A DNA stretch of 64,000 nt, taken from Mastacembelus armatus. Its lineage: Eukaryota; Chordata; Actinopteri; Synbranchiformes; Mastacembelidae. Positions within the stretch are counted from its first letter, which is position 1. Each line of letters opens with the position of its first letter. The stretch is taken from positions 18,377,156 to 18,441,155 of the forward strand of contig NC_046646.1 in assembly GCF_900324485.2 (NCBI RefSeq), read 5' to 3'. The notes under the pieces are model-generated. The model saw nothing but the letters and a program-made list of their open reading frames with translations, was not told where the DNA came from and searched no databases. This document shows positions 9,210 to 20,270 of the stretch, one piece after another. Position numbers and translations under genes: made by a program.

Positions 9210-10193
9210 ATGGCTCCAGACAAGAAAGCTGCTACCATATCTAATGTCACATTTGTTCGTCCTGCAAAATTCTACATCAGTGGGTTTACAAATATTCCTC
9301 ATGTTACATATTTTTATATCTTCCTGTGTTTTGTCTATATCATGACTGTTGTTGGGAATGTTCTCCTTCTCTCAGTGATTTTCCTGGTCAAGACTCTTCA
9401 TACTCCTAAATACATGATTGTGTTCAACCTGGCTTTGACAGATTTGTGTGGGAGCACTGCTCTCATCCCAAAAGTCTTAGACACATTTTTGTTTGACAAC
9501 AGATACATTGTCTATGAGGCTTGTTTAAGTTGTATGTTCTTTGTTTTATACTTTGGGAGTGTGCAGTCATGGACACTTGTCACTATGGCATATGACAGAT
9601 TTATAGCAATTTGCTTCCCTTTAAGGTACCATAGTATTGTGACTAAACCAGCTATTGCTGCAATGCTGCTGTTTGTGTGGGTTGTCATGCTGAGTCTAAT
9701 ATCATGCTTGGTTGGGCTACTTGATCGTCTCTCCTTCTGTGGATCTTTGGTGATACAAAGCTTTTACTGTGATCATGGACCAACATATCGTCTGGCCTGT
9801 AATGACACATCTTTAAATTACACAATGGCAAATGTAGTCTTCATTATAATTATTTGTTGTCCTCCTCTGTTAATAGCACTGACATATGTTTGCATTGCCA
9901 TAGCACTGAGCAGGATTGCATCACATAAAGAAAGAGTCAAAGCATTGAAAACTTGTACTTCTCATCTGATTCTTGTGGCTATTTCTTACTTACCACTTTT
10001 GGGCACCAACATAGCTGTACTGACCTCCTCCCTCCATCCTAATGCCAGGATCATAAACTCTACTTTGACACACACCATACCAGCTTTACTAAATCCTATT
10101 ATATACTCTTTAAAGACAGAAGAAGTGCTGAACTCTATCAGGAAAATTTGCAAAAACAGTAGGTTGACCAAAATAGCCTCATCAATCTCTTAA
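9210..10193 (+). CDS. Olfactory receptor, fish-type, OR3 of array
   Basis: 327 aa odorant receptor with all family motifs (NVT, GN in TM1, MAYDRFIAICF, KALKTCTSHL, PALLNPIIYSLKTEEV). Distinct blocks: FYISGFTNIPHV near the N-terminus, SCMFFVLYFGSV in TM3 (an extra cysteine), VMLSLISCLVGLL in TM4, ANVVFIIIICCPPLLIAL in TM5 and ISYLPLLGTNIAVL in TM6. The TM3 and TM4 blocks resemble the gene at 35254. The start follows the conserved intron. AATAAA is at 10583-10588. Confidence 0.95.
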   Translation: MAPDKKAATISNVTFVRPAKFYISGFTNIPHVTYFYIFLCFVYIMTVVGNVLLLSVIFLVKTLHTPKYMIVFNLALTDLCGSTALIPKVLDTFLFDNRYIVYEACLSCMFFVLYFGSVQSWTLVTMAYDRFIAICFPLRYHSIVTKPAIAAMLLFVWVVMLSLISCLVGLLDRLSFCGSLVIQSFYCDHGPTYRLACNDTSLNYTMANVVFIIIICCPPLLIALTYVCIAIALSRIASHKERVKALKTCTSHLILVAISYLPLLGTNIAVLTSSLHPNARIINSTLTHTIPALLNPIIYSLKTEEVLNSIRKICKNSRLTKIASSIS

Positions 10194-10879
10194 CTGTTGT
10201 ACTGACATATCAAATAGTTGCTGACATATGAAATAGTTGCTTCCCTCAAATAGTGTTAACATTTTTAGCGTTATTTTGTAAGACGATATCAACTTTTCAC
10301 TTAGAAGTCCTGCAGTTTTACTTTGAATTGTAATTATGTATTTTTTTATTATTCATTGTATTTTGCTGTTGCAGTAGCCATGTAATGATCTGCTTTGAAA
10401 GAAACTTTGTAAAAACAATAGGCTGCTCAACACAAACACAGTGTTAAATTGTTAACTGTGTTTAGTAAGTTTTTATCAACTTTTTACTAGCACATACTAT
10501 TTTGTTTTAAATTGTGGTTATTATAAGTTATTGTGTCAGTCGTGTTTAGCAGTTGCAGTAGTCATTATGATCTGTTTTTCAAAATAAAATCAATTATGAA
10601 TATGTTATAACTCTACACTGCTTAGGACATCAGATATTTGACAACAACATCTTTACCTGTTTTTTTTCTTTAATACTTCATAGAGATGGAATTATTAAAG
10701 GCATATATAATCATGTTAACACATACTAACATATTGCACACTGGTAAATATTTAATACTTCATGTCTTATGTCTCATACAGAGACAGTAAATATGGCTGA
10801 TTCAACTTATATAGGAATAAATGGATCAATGAATCATGCCCTCTTTACAAACTTTCATATGATTAATACTATGACCAGA
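10194..10879 (+). other. 3' flank of OR3
   Basis: Noncoding flank nearly identical to 53402-54059 and similar to 20065-20754. It contains a leftover OR C-terminal tail (10399-10440) and AATAAA at 10583-10588. No gene is seen. Confidence 0.7.
10399..10440 (+). pseudogene. OR C-terminal tail relic (crossover scar)
   Basis: The stretch GAAACTTTGTAAAAACAATA followed by GGCTGCTCAACACAAAC matches the coding 3' end of OR genes (encoding RKLCKNNRLININ-like). It lies about 200 bp past the OR3 stop with no other coding sequence. It looks like the remnant of a second OR removed by unequal exchange. Confidence 0.65.
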
Positions 10880-11205
10880 GACTAAACTACTTCAGTGATA
10901 TCTGATTCCCTCACAAGAAAAAGGTTTTGGGTCTGTATCCCATAACCTTTGTATGGGGAGTATGAACGTTCTCTTCATGTCTAAGATTTCTCCAGTCACC
11001 CTGGTTTGCATGTTCACAGTCCAAAGACATATACTTTAGGTTAATTGGTGACTCTATATTTCCACTTGATGTGAATATTTGTTTGTTGCCCTGTGCCTGC
11101 TTTGTGTTTGACTGACAAACTCTCCAGGGTGTACCCTGTCTCTTGTCCAGTCTCACCTGGAATAAACTCCACCCCCACCACAACACTAGACGCCACAACA
11201 AATGT
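10880..11205 (+). repeat. Old tRNA-derived SINE copy
   Basis: A decayed match to the SINE at 60610-60986: CTCACAAGAAAAAGGTTTTG, then the stretch ending TCACAGTCCAAAGACATAT, then CTCCAGGGTGTACCCTGTC and GTCTCACCTGG. A copy sits at 54060-54365. Confidence 0.65.
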
Positions 11206-11884
11206 ACATTAAGAAAATTTTGCTGTAATAGACAACAATCCATATAATCAGGCTTCAGACAAATAAACATGTACAGCTGTACAACTTCATTTTGATTATA
11301 AATAATATTAAAAAGTTGGATTGTAGCAGTAACTATGCTGTTTCCAAAATCCAGACCGATACTAAGAAAATGTAACCTCTTTCTTGGCTGGTAACATGCT
11401 CCAGTTCTCTCTGGACAGGATTAAGAAGCACTTACGGTTTACTTGAACAGCGGCTTTATTCAGCTCTAACACGGCAGGTACAGCACATCAAAATCACATT
11501 GCAGGGACACTCTGACACACACTTTTTTTCAATCATGCGGTCTCCCCGAACTGTCACATTCAAAAACTGTGTCCTGTCCAAAACAAAAGGTAGGAAGTAA
11601 AATTATTCCCAACCAAAGGAACATAACTCAGCAACTAAGATGCTAAGTATACTTTTAGGGGGGTATATTATAATGGTGCTGAACATATTGGAATCTTTAG
11701 TTGAACCAAACCTGAAACATAAGGCTCTAAGAAGTGTGGACCAGCAGGTTTCTGACTTCATGTGGCTTGGACCAGTAGAATGATTTAAGTTGTTGAAACA
11801 ACTGAACTTATTACAGTACATCTAAGTAGTCACAGTTGTATTTTCTGTCCATTTGTTAAAATCTATCAGAAAAACTTGGTTCGT
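11206..11884. other. Unassigned duplicated sequence
   Basis: No coding region or known element recognised. The whole stretch recurs at about 54366-55039. Part of it (GGTTCTCAGTAGTTTGGACC-like) also recurs near 21370 and 26010, so it is repeat-derived. Confidence 0.5.
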
Positions 11885-12050
11885 AGGGACAGCCTGGTGG
11901 GGCAATAGTAGCACTGTTTCCTCACAGCAAAGCGTTTCCAGGTCTAAGTTCTGCTTGACATAGGGCCTATTTGTGTGTAGTTTGCATGTCCTGTGTCTGT
12001 GGAGATTTTCTCTAGTATTCTGACTTCCTCCCACACTCTAAATAGCACTT
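11885..12050 (+). repeat. Old SINE fragment
   Basis: CAGCCTGGTGG...AGCACTGTTTCCTCACAGCA matches the head of the tRNA-derived SINE (A-box region), and CTGACTTCCTCCCACACTC matches its body. A copy lies at 55063-55215, and shorter relatives near 21540 and 26175. Confidence 0.6.
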
Positions 12051-12179
12051 GCTCCTTAGCACCGTAATGACTCCTCGTTCTGTTTTTGCACCCCCTTGTG
12101 GGGGCTCTGTTTGACTGCATACAGTCGGCCACACCTCATTTTTCTCTCCTGAAAAACCACCCTCTTATTGGCAGGACCT

Positions 12180-12541
12180 CAGCAAGAGAATGAGTGATCC
12201 ATTTGCTCTATTGGCATCCCTAGCTCGCTTGAAATTTAGAGAAGAACACAGTTCAGTTACAGTATACTGCGTCCTAATCCTGTTCAGGGTGTTCACTCTG
12301 AAGGGACTCCTCCCCCCTCCTCATGCTTCTGAGTAGTGAGCAGACTCTGATCTTCTTGTCCTGTGCACGTTGCCATGCTACCTGAGCCATTGCTGTTGCT
12401 GTAAGTGTCCAGCTCTCTGGTTCTGTGTGTACTTACATTCCCACCTGGGGTTCGGTTCAGGTCAGCCTTTAGTGTTTTGGTTTTTCTTCCTGGTTTATCA
12501 GTAGGCGTACTTAGCAGGACCAAAACAGGAAGTCCATGACA
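12180..12541 (-). repeat. LTR-like relic (fossil)
   Basis: On the minus strand it begins TGTCATGGACTTCCTG directly after a purine-rich GAGGAGGGACAC, the arrangement at the edge of a 3' LTR. It shares 95 bp with 511-606 and nearly all of itself with the 55.3-55.73 kb copy. The far edge is uncertain. Family not determined. Confidence 0.45.
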
Positions 12542-12613
12542 GTGTCCCTCCTCGCTGCCCAGCGGCCAGAACCTCAGTGCGCCCTTGTGGCCGTCCCCGC
12601 TGAGGTTTCACGC

Positions 12614-12730
12614 CACTTCCAGATCCCTGGAGTTATGGCGACAGCACCCACGTCGAACTCCAGCCTGTTCCAGTCCCTCGGAGTTGCGGCGAAGGTGCCA
12701 ACGCCGAGCTCCAGCCTGTTCACCACCATC
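12614..12730. repeat. 51-bp minisatellite, two units
   Basis: Units 12614-12664 and 12665-12715 plus a partial third. Each unit is 51 bp, of the form C(A/T)GTTCCAGTCCC followed by a GGCGAAGG core and ending CTCCAGC. Because 51 is divisible by three, all frames stay open through it. The copy at 55803-56162 has seven units. Confidence 0.85.
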
Positions 12731-12737
12731 TCACAGC

Positions 12738-12799
12738 AGTGGATTTTCCAACATATGTTACATATTTTTATATCTTCCTGTGTTTTGTCTATATCATGA
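12738..12799 (+). pseudogene. 62-bp olfactory receptor fragment
   Basis: AGTGGATTTTCCAACAT then ATGTTACATATTTTTATATC up to TATATCATGA matches the array genes over the segment encoding SGFSN and HVTYFYIFLCFVYIM, with six bases missing. It is wedged between the minisatellite and the retroviral fossil. It is too short to be functional and records an exchange with an OR gene. Confidence 0.85.
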
Positions 12800-15700
12800 T
12801 TGGTGCCGTTACCTTTGATGAGAAATAAGCAACAGGTTGTAGTTTGCCGCTGTGAGGTTGGCATAACACAGAAGAAGGCAGACCCAGTGTGGGAGCTACA
12901 GTGAGTGGTGCCTTTAAATCCAGAAAGGCTTTTTCTTCTTCACGAGTCAACATGATTTTGTCATGTGTAGAAAGTTGTTTACCATGCACCATAGCAGACG
13001 TTGGAGCTTCACGCAGCGAGTAATTTGGGATCCACTGCCTGCAAAATGATGTCGTGCCAAGAAAACTCATTTGTTTTTTTGTAATTGGCTTAAGAACATT
13101 TTGAATTGCAGCAATTCTTTTTTGTGACAGTGTCTTTCCTTCTGGGGTGATGATGTGACCCAGATATGTCACTTTTTGTTGTACAAACTGCAGGTTGGAA
13201 AGACTGACTTTATGGCCATTTTCTGCAAGATGCTTTATCAACTGCATTGTATCTATTTTGCCTGCTTCTTCAGATGGACTACAAATCAGCACATCATCTA
13301 CATACAGCAGTAATGCTGAGCCGGCAGGTAAATAAAGGCCTTGAAGGTTTCTGCTGAGAGTCTGATGAAAGTAACTCAGGCTTTCAGAGTAACCTTGAGG
13401 ACATCTGGTCCAGGTGTAAATCTTTCCTTCAAATGAAAAGGCAAATGCATTGGCCAAATCTACTACTGAAGAATGAGTTGAATTTGGTGGTACCAAAGAC
13501 AAGATGGTTTGAGGATTACTTACTTCTGGTGCTCAGGGGCGGATGGCTGCATTCACCGCCTGTAAATCTTGCACAAAGTGCCATTCAGTTGGTTGGCCTT
13601 GGTCTCTTATTTTTTTAACTGGAAAAATGGGAGTGTCCACTGGAGGATTCTCACATGGAATTATTATGCCAGCTTTTTAACAAGGAATTGAACACAGGCT
13701 TTATACCATTGATGGCTTCCTGTTTTAAAGGGTACTGTTTTTACAAGGTCTGTACTCTGATTTTGGATGTACTATCAGAGGCTCTGCAGTTTTTACAAGG
13801 CCTACATCGTATTTATGGGCTGCCCAGAGAGATTTTGGAATTTGCTCAAGCTCTGGTAGTAAACTAGTTTCTGTGATGGTAAAGGCTGCAGCATTAGCGG
13901 CGTTCTGGCTATTAATGAGCTCACCTATTCGATTAACTTGTACAACTGGTGTACGATGTACATCACCCTTCTTGCTATACTCTGTCCTAGGATCTGATGC
14001 TGTTGGTTGAAAGTCCTCGGGGAACAGCAAGCTCTGCAACCAGCGTCTCAGGTCTTTCCAACTCCAGTCAACAGGTTTTGCCAGTGGGATGTGTGGAGTG
14101 TTTCCTGTAAAAAAATCTTTCTGGGTAGAAGAGAGCAGAACAGAGGCAACAGCAGCAGTCTTTGTCCAATAGACATGTGTCAAATTTATCATTTCCACTT
14201 CCTTATTTTCTACATACCACTGCCTTTCATACTCCTCTTCTGGTCCTACATCTACATGTGCTGTGCAGTGTAGTGATTTATGTTGTGTGAGGGTATCTGT
14301 AGTCTATGAGTTGTTATGTAACAGGAGTCTCACCTACAGTCTGCCATTTATATGCAAATTGTGAAAGTACATTAACCATCTGTTTGGTGTTCTGTTTCCT
14401 CAATGTGCATTTGAGAGGAACAGAGCAGCTTTCCAAAATAGGTTTTTCACTAGAACCTACTGTGAGACAAGACCTACCACTCATTTTAGGAGGGTATAAG
14501 TGAGTCAGTTTTCAGTACAGAGCTCGTAGCTGGAGAATCAACCTGAAATGTCACTTCATGTTTATCAGTAGAAAGACAAAGTTCTGGGAATATCTTATAT
14601 TTGTCAGAATCACAGTACATGGAAAAATTTAACAAGTCATACTTTGGTTCTATCTTCCTATGTGTAGATGTGTAGGTTGGAGTTATCTGGTCTGGCGTCT
14701 GTTCCTGTTTAGGTGTCACCTGACCTGGCAGCTGCTCCACCCCCTCTCCAAGTCAATCAGCTTTCTGTTTATTCCCATAGAAGTCTCTTGTCCAATGTCC
14801 CTTTTCTCCACATTGGAAACAGACTTCTGGGTCTCGGTGGTAATGTCTTCGTCATTGTAGTGAAGTTTGGTAGTGATATGGAGGAGGTGGGGGAGCAGAG
14901 TCCAGGTCTGGATCCACTTTATGTAACTCAGAACAGGATACAGCGATTTAGTGTCAGAACAATCTTTTAGTCTATATACTAAGGTATATGTTCTTGTTCT
15001 GTTTGGTTCTGTTCATGGTTCTGTTCACACTTTTTGTCTCCATCTTCATACTGCCTTCTCATCATCTTACTCTCCCTCACATGACATTCTTCTTTCCACA
15101 TGCAATAGGCTTTGCAGTCAGCTTGGAACAACTTGTGCTACTTTCTTTCTGTCTTGGACAAAGACCTGTGTTGCTCTGCACGCTCTCTTTCCTTCCTTTC
15201 AAGTTGATCTTTTAATTGCACTGATTGTCTGTTACTCAGACTCCCTTCTACAGGAAAACCCAGCTCCCACCATACTGTTAGTTGTTTACAACTTCCATTA
15301 TACTTCTTTCTCATTTCTTCACATAACGGTGGCAATGCAGTTGATAGACCAGACCCTGGCCAGGCATTAGCCTCTTTCTCAGTACCCAGTACTATTCCCA
15401 TTTCTGTAGTAGCCGTTCTCTCGTGTTATCTTTCCTGGTGCGACCCAGCCCCTTTACTTTGCTGCATACAACAGTAATTAATAACACAACGGTCTCTACC
15501 AAGACGACGTTTCGTCAACTACTCAACCGCGTAGTGAGTTAGCGCTTTCTCTTACCGTAACGTCTGTGCCGCTTCACCGTTGGTCCGCACTTTTATTTCT
15601 TGACGACCGGGCTCCTTAGGATGAAAGCTTCTCGACCCGCAGGGAGGAATCGCTGTTTAATGCGAAATGTTACTTTCCGTCCTACAGAGTCCAGACCGCG

Positions 15701-15914
15701 CGTCCATCCCACTTCTGACACCAAATCTGTCGTGGCAAAAAGCGCTTGGAGGCAAATCTCAGGTTATAGGATGGCAAGTTTAATAGGCAACACAGCAGAG
15801 TCACAAGCAGAGCATACGATCTGCAGAAAGGGTCAATACCGATTGACCCCGAACACAGAAAACTTTTACATCCATTATGCAACATTGATTTACACATCAG
15901 TCACTCACAAGTAA
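12800..15914 (-). mobile_element. Endogenous retrovirus fossil, partial, copy 1
   Basis: A minus-strand retroviral remnant. Right to left: an LTR end (about 15733-15914, finishing CACGACA on the minus strand) with a leader and primer-site region beside it; a gag-like matrix start around 15401-15138 (MGIVLGT); a zinc-knuckle remnant near 14760-14830; a protease/early-pol region at 13725-14198; and a reverse transcriptase with the YVDD core at 12800-13502. Env and the other LTR are not seen. It resembles class I (gamma/epsilon-type) fish retroviruses, by family look only. It is clearly broken, with at least five interruptions, and is probably old. A shorter copy lies at 56207-58108. Confidence 0.8.
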
Positions 15915-16134
15915 ATCAGTTAGTGGTAGATAATGTTTGGATGGATTCAAATTTTATTGTTAGGCTACTTAAATCATTCATTATGTTTTCTAATTTCTGG
16001 GATTGGTTCTTTTTCTTGTTTACAATGCAATAAAAAATAATTTAGTAGGCTGGTGACAGTAGTTAGCTGATCTGATTGCATCAACACCTTGATGACATAT
16101 GCTATAGGACAGTTGCACAATAATAATTTCTAAT
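15915..16134. other. OR unit spacer joined to retroviral fossil
   Basis: From about 15915 the sequence is the usual OR upstream spacer (GTTAGTGGTAGATAATG onward), as at 4918, 18650, 23767 and 28957. The old SINE that normally precedes it is absent here, so the retroviral segment replaced it at this junction. Confidence 0.65.
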
Positions 16135-16250
16135 TTATGATCATGTGACACTGCTTTTTTTTGCTGTACCATAAGGGAAAGAAAATATAAATGACAGGTC
16201 AGTCACAGTACAACTCACTTCAGGAAACTGCACACTTGTTACTGTCTGAG
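16135..16250 (+). promoter_or_regulatory. OR4 promoter and untranslated exon 1
   Basis: TTATGATCATGTGACAC (16135-16151), then TATAAAT (16186-16192) after 34 bp. Exon 1 ends at 16250. The intron is 16251-16333 (83 bp). The control region looks whole although the gene is frameshifted. Confidence 0.7.
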
Positions 16251-16344
16251 GTGAGTTTGGTTTCAACAGTTCCCATCAGTCAGCTGTGTCATCTTTTATT
16301 ATATATTGTGTAATTTTCTCTATTTACACTTAGTGAAAGAAATA

Positions 16345-17330
16345 ATGGCCCCAGACAAGAAAGCTGCTACCATATCTAATGTCACATTTGTTCGTCCTGC
16401 TAAATTTTATCTCAGTGGATTTTCCAACATCCCTCATGTTACATATTTTTATATCTTCCTGTGTTTTGTCTATATCATGACTGTTGTTGGGAATGTTCTC
16501 CTTCTCTCAGTGATTTTCCTGGTCAAGACTCTTCATACTCCTAAATACATGATTGTGTTCAACCTGGCTTTGACAGATTTGTGTGGGAGCACTGCTCTCA
16601 TCCCAAAAGTCTTAGAAACATTTTTGTTTTTCACAACAGATACATTGTCTATGAGGCTTGTTTAAGTTATATGTTCTTTGTTTGGTTCGTTGGAGGTGTG
16701 CAGTCATGGACACTTGTCACTATGGCATATGACAGATTTATAGCAATTTGCTTCCCTTTAATGTACCATAGTATTGTGACTAAACCAGCTATTGCTGCAA
16801 TGCTGCTGTTAGTGTGGGTTGTTTTGTTGAGCCTAATAGCATTTACTGTTGGGCTACTTGATCATCTCTCCTTCTGTGGATCTTTGGTGATACAAAGCTT
16901 TTTCTGTGATTATGGACCAACATTTCGTCTGGCCTGTAATGACAAATTTTTAAACAACACAATGACAATGGTTGCCATGACAGTAGTTATGTGTTTTCCT
17001 CCTATATTAATAGTACTGACATATGTTTGCATTGCCATAGCTCTGAGCAGGATTGCATCACATAAAGAAAGAGTCAAAGCATTGAAAACTTGTACTTCTC
17101 ACCTGATTCTTGTGGCTATTTTTTACCTACCATTTCTGGGCACTTACATAGCTCCACTGACCTCCTCCCTTCATCCTAATGCCAGGATCATAAACTCTAC
17201 TTTGACACACACCATACCAGCTTTGCTCAATCCTATTATATACTCTTTAAAGACAGAAGAAGTGCTGAACTCTATCAGGAAACTCTGTAAAAACAATAGG
17301 ATGAGTAAGATAGCCTCATCAATCTTTTAA
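16345..17330 (+). pseudogene. Olfactory receptor pseudogene OR4 (frameshift)
   Basis: All family motifs are present, but a net two-base gain at about 16628 (TTTTTCACAACAG where sisters have TTTGACAACAG) shifts the frame just before TM3. The first frame runs from 16345 to a stop at 16665. The rest, from NRYIVYEACLSYMFF on, continues in another frame to 17330. Gene-specific blocks: WFVGGV in TM3, LLSLIAFTVGLLDHL in TM4, MTMVAMTVVMCFPPILI in TM5 and GTYIAPL after TM6. FPLMYHSIV replaces FPLRYHSIV. The rest is well preserved, so inactivation is recent. AATAAA is at 17505-17510. Confidence 0.92.
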
Positions 17331-17880
17331 CTGTTGTACTGACATATCAAATAGTGTTAACATTTTTAGCGTTATTTTGTAAGATGTTATCTACTTTTTA
17401 CTTAGAAGTCTTTGCAGTTTTACTTTAAATTGTAATTATGTATTTTTTTTTATTATTCATTGTATTTTGCTGTTGTATTAGCCATGTAATGATCTGCTTT
17501 GCAAAATAAAATCAGAGATATGAATATGTTATGAATCTACACTCCTGAAAACATCATTTTTTTGATAAAAAGACACCAACATCTTTTTTTTTTTCAACTA
17601 ATCATGGAGATGTAATTATTAAAGACATATAGAAATATTTTATTACATCAGGTTTGGAATGAAAATGCAGTAGAAAAACTTTCAAATCTTGGAAACTGAT
17701 CACTGGTAAATATTCAATAGCTCATATGTTATATGTCTGATGCAGAGACAGAAAAGCATGACTGAATCATCTTAAGTCAGAATAAATGGATCAGTAAATC
17801 TGGATCTCTTTACAAAATGTAATTATAATAAATAAATAAATCATATTAAATAAAAGGACAAACTAGTCTTGTAATATCAG
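17331..17880 (+). other. 3' flank of OR4 (type A)
   Basis: Noncoding. Same sequence as 1973-2518. AATAAA at 17505-17510; no other feature. Confidence 0.65.
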
Positions 17881-18630
17881 TGGTCAAAGCTGTTACCGCG
17901 CAACAAGAAGTTTTTTTTGGTTTTGAATCCTGGAACATTTCTGTGTGTCAGTGTTTTAAAATGCTGAAATGCAGACACAGACCAGATAAACTAACAATGT
18001 GTACAGTTTATTCACAAAGGTGAAGATAAGTAACAAAACCTAAAGCATCAAGCTGTTGTTCAAAAAGTGAAAATTGATATAGACCTTTTCAAAATCAAAC
18101 ACCAAATGAGAAACAGATTGACAAAACATAATGTGCAAGTGTAGATCAGAGTTAAGAATAAATAGAAAACAAACAGAGATGAATAAATACAATAATCCAA
18201 ATGGTGGCAAGAAAGAAAGGGTGACAAGTGTAGAAACTATAATGGCAACAACAGCATACAACAACAGTGGATCTAGACACAGGAAAGGAAGAAAGGCAAG
18301 TATAAGTATAAAAATTAACTAATTCAACAGAGCTAGAGACATTCAGGAAAAATGTGGAACATAAAGCAGAAAAACAAGAAATAAGACAACACAGGAAGTA
18401 CTATCAAAACAAGTGTCCAAGACAGGAAGTCCATGACAGATCCTAACATTGTGGGTTTTCTGCAGAAACCCTGTTTTCTTCCCACAGTCCAAAGTCATAT
18501 AGATCAGGTTAATCGATGCCTTTAAATTGCCTATTGGTGTGAACATTTGTTTGTTGCCATGTGTCCACTCATGTGTTTGTAACCTGCCTCTCATCCAATG
18601 TCACCTGGGATATGGTCCAACCTCACTATC
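17881..18630 (+). repeat. Old SINE interrupted by solo LTR
   Basis: The SINE pieces 17881-17945 and 18439-18630 are the unit-2 version of the split SINE at 2519-4908. This one lacks the Tc1 insertion and so supplies the empty site CATATAGATCAGG near 18497. Confidence 0.65.
17946..18438 (-). mobile_element. Solo LTR, 493 bp (fossil), unit copy
   Basis: Same length, ends and position within the unit as 2584-3076. It was carried along by duplication of the OR unit, not newly inserted. Confidence 0.65.
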
Positions 18631-18862
18631 ACAATGAATATCAGTAGTTAGTGGTAGATAATGTTTGGATGGATTAAAATTTTATTGTTAGGCTACTTAA
18701 ATCATTCATTATGTTTTCTAATTTATGGGATTGGTTCTTTTTCTTGTTTACAATGCAATAAAAAATAATTTAGTAGGCTGGTGACAGTAGTTAGCTGATC
18801 TGATTGCATCAACACCTTGATGACATATGCTATAGGACAGTTGCACAATAATAATTTCTAAT

Positions 18863-18986
18863 TCATGATCATGTGACACTGCTTTTTTTTTTTTATTTGC
18901 CGTGCCATGAGAAAAATAAAATATAAATGGCAGGTCTGTCACAGTACAACTCACTTGAGGGAGCTGCACACTTGTTACTGTCTGAG
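18863..18986 (+). promoter_or_regulatory. OR5 promoter and untranslated exon 1
   Basis: TCATGATCATGTGACAC (18863-18879), then TATAAAT (18922-18928) after 42 bp. Exon 1 ends at 18986. The intron is 18987-19069 (83 bp). Confidence 0.75.
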
Positions 18987-19080
18987 GTGAGTTTGGTTTC
19001 AACAGTTCCCATCAGTCAGCTGTGTCATCTTTTATTATATATTGTGTAATTTTCTCTATTTACACTTAGTGAAAGAAATA

Positions 19081-20064
19081 ATGGCTCCAGACAAGAAAGC
19101 TGCTACCATATCTAATGTCACATTTGTTCGTCCTGCAAAATTTTATCTCAGTGGATTTTCCAACATCCCTCATGTTACATATTTTTATATCTTCCTGTGT
19201 TTTGTCTATATCATGACTGTTGTTGGGAATGTTCTCCTTCTCTCAGTGATTTTCCTGGTCAAGACTCTTCATACTCCTAAATACATGATTGTGTTCAACC
19301 TGGCTTTGACAGATTTGTGTGGGAGCACTGCTCTCATCCCAAAAGTCTTAGACACATTTTTGTTTGACAACAGATACATTGTCTATGAGGCTTGTTTAAG
19401 TTATATGTTCTTTGTTTGGTTCTTTGCAAGTGTGCAGTCATGGACACTTGTCACTATGGCATATGACAGATTTATAGCAATTTGCTTCCCTTTAAGGTAC
19501 CATAGTATTGTGACTAAACCAGCTATTGCTGCAATGCTGCTGTTAGTGTGGGTTGTTTTATTGAGCATAATATCATTAACTGTTGGACTACTTGATCGTC
19601 TCTCCTTCTGTGGATCTTTGGTGATACAAAGCTTTTTCTGTGATCATGGACCAACATTTCGTCTGGCCTGTAATGACACATTTTTAAACGACAAAATGGC
19701 AATGGTTGCCATGATAGTAGTCATGTGTTTCCCTCCTATATTAATAGCACTGTCATATGTTTGCATTGCCATAGCACTGAGCAGGATTGCATCACATAAA
19801 GAAAGAGTCAAAGCATTGAAAACTTGTACTTCTCACCTGATTCTTGTGGCTATTTTTTACTTACCGCTCTTGGGAACTAACATAGCTGCACTGACCTCCT
19901 CCCTCCATCCTAATGCCAGGATGATAAACTCTACTTTAACACACACCATACCAGCTTTGCTCAATCCTATTATATACTCTTTAAAGACTGAAGAAGTGCT
20001 GAACTCTATGAATAAACTTTACAAAAACAATAGGATGAGTAAGATAGCCTCATCAATCTCTTAA
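19081..20064 (+). CDS. Olfactory receptor, fish-type, OR5 of array
   Basis: 327 aa intact odorant receptor. Gene-specific blocks: WFFASV in TM3, VVLLSIISLTVGLL in TM4, NDKMAMVAMIVVMCFPPILI in TM5 and FYLPLLGTNIAAL in TM6. The TM5 block is close to that of the pseudogene at 16345. The C-terminal tail is unusual: NSMNKLYKNNRMSK instead of NSIRKLCKNN, losing a cytoplasmic cysteine. AATAAA lies about 360 bp past the stop (20421-20426). Confidence 0.95.
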   Translation: MAPDKKAATISNVTFVRPAKFYLSGFSNIPHVTYFYIFLCFVYIMTVVGNVLLLSVIFLVKTLHTPKYMIVFNLALTDLCGSTALIPKVLDTFLFDNRYIVYEACLSYMFFVWFFASVQSWTLVTMAYDRFIAICFPLRYHSIVTKPAIAAMLLLVWVVLLSIISLTVGLLDRLSFCGSLVIQSFFCDHGPTFRLACNDTFLNDKMAMVAMIVVMCFPPILIALSYVCIAIALSRIASHKERVKALKTCTSHLILVAIFYLPLLGTNIAALTSSLHPNARMINSTLTHTIPALLNPIIYSLKTEEVLNSMNKLYKNNRMSKIASSIS

Positions 20065-20229
20065 CTGTTGTACTGACATATCAATTAGTGTTAACATTTT
20101 TAGCATTATTTTGTAAGATGATATCTACTTTTTACTTAGAAGTCCTGCAGTTTTACTTTGAATTGTAATTATGTATTTTTTTATTATTCATTGTATTTTG
20201 CTTTTGCAGCAGCCATGTAATGATCTGCT

Positions 20230-20270
20230 TGGAAAGAAACTTTGTAAAAACAATAGGCTGATCAACATAA
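20230..20270 (+). pseudogene. OR C-terminal tail relic (crossover scar)
   Basis: GAAACTTTGTAAAAACAATA then GGCTGATCAACATAAAC reproduces the coding end of genes such as those at 29389 and 59175 (NNRLININ), lying past the OR5 stop. Same scar as at 10399 and 53571. Confidence 0.65.

Noticed and set aside
10911-11270. 119-codon minus-strand frame
   Set aside because: It lies across an old SINE copy and has no family features.
14951-15914. Plus-strand frames of 75-139 codons in the retroviral region
   Set aside because: The recognisable retroviral parts are on the minus strand; these show no family features.
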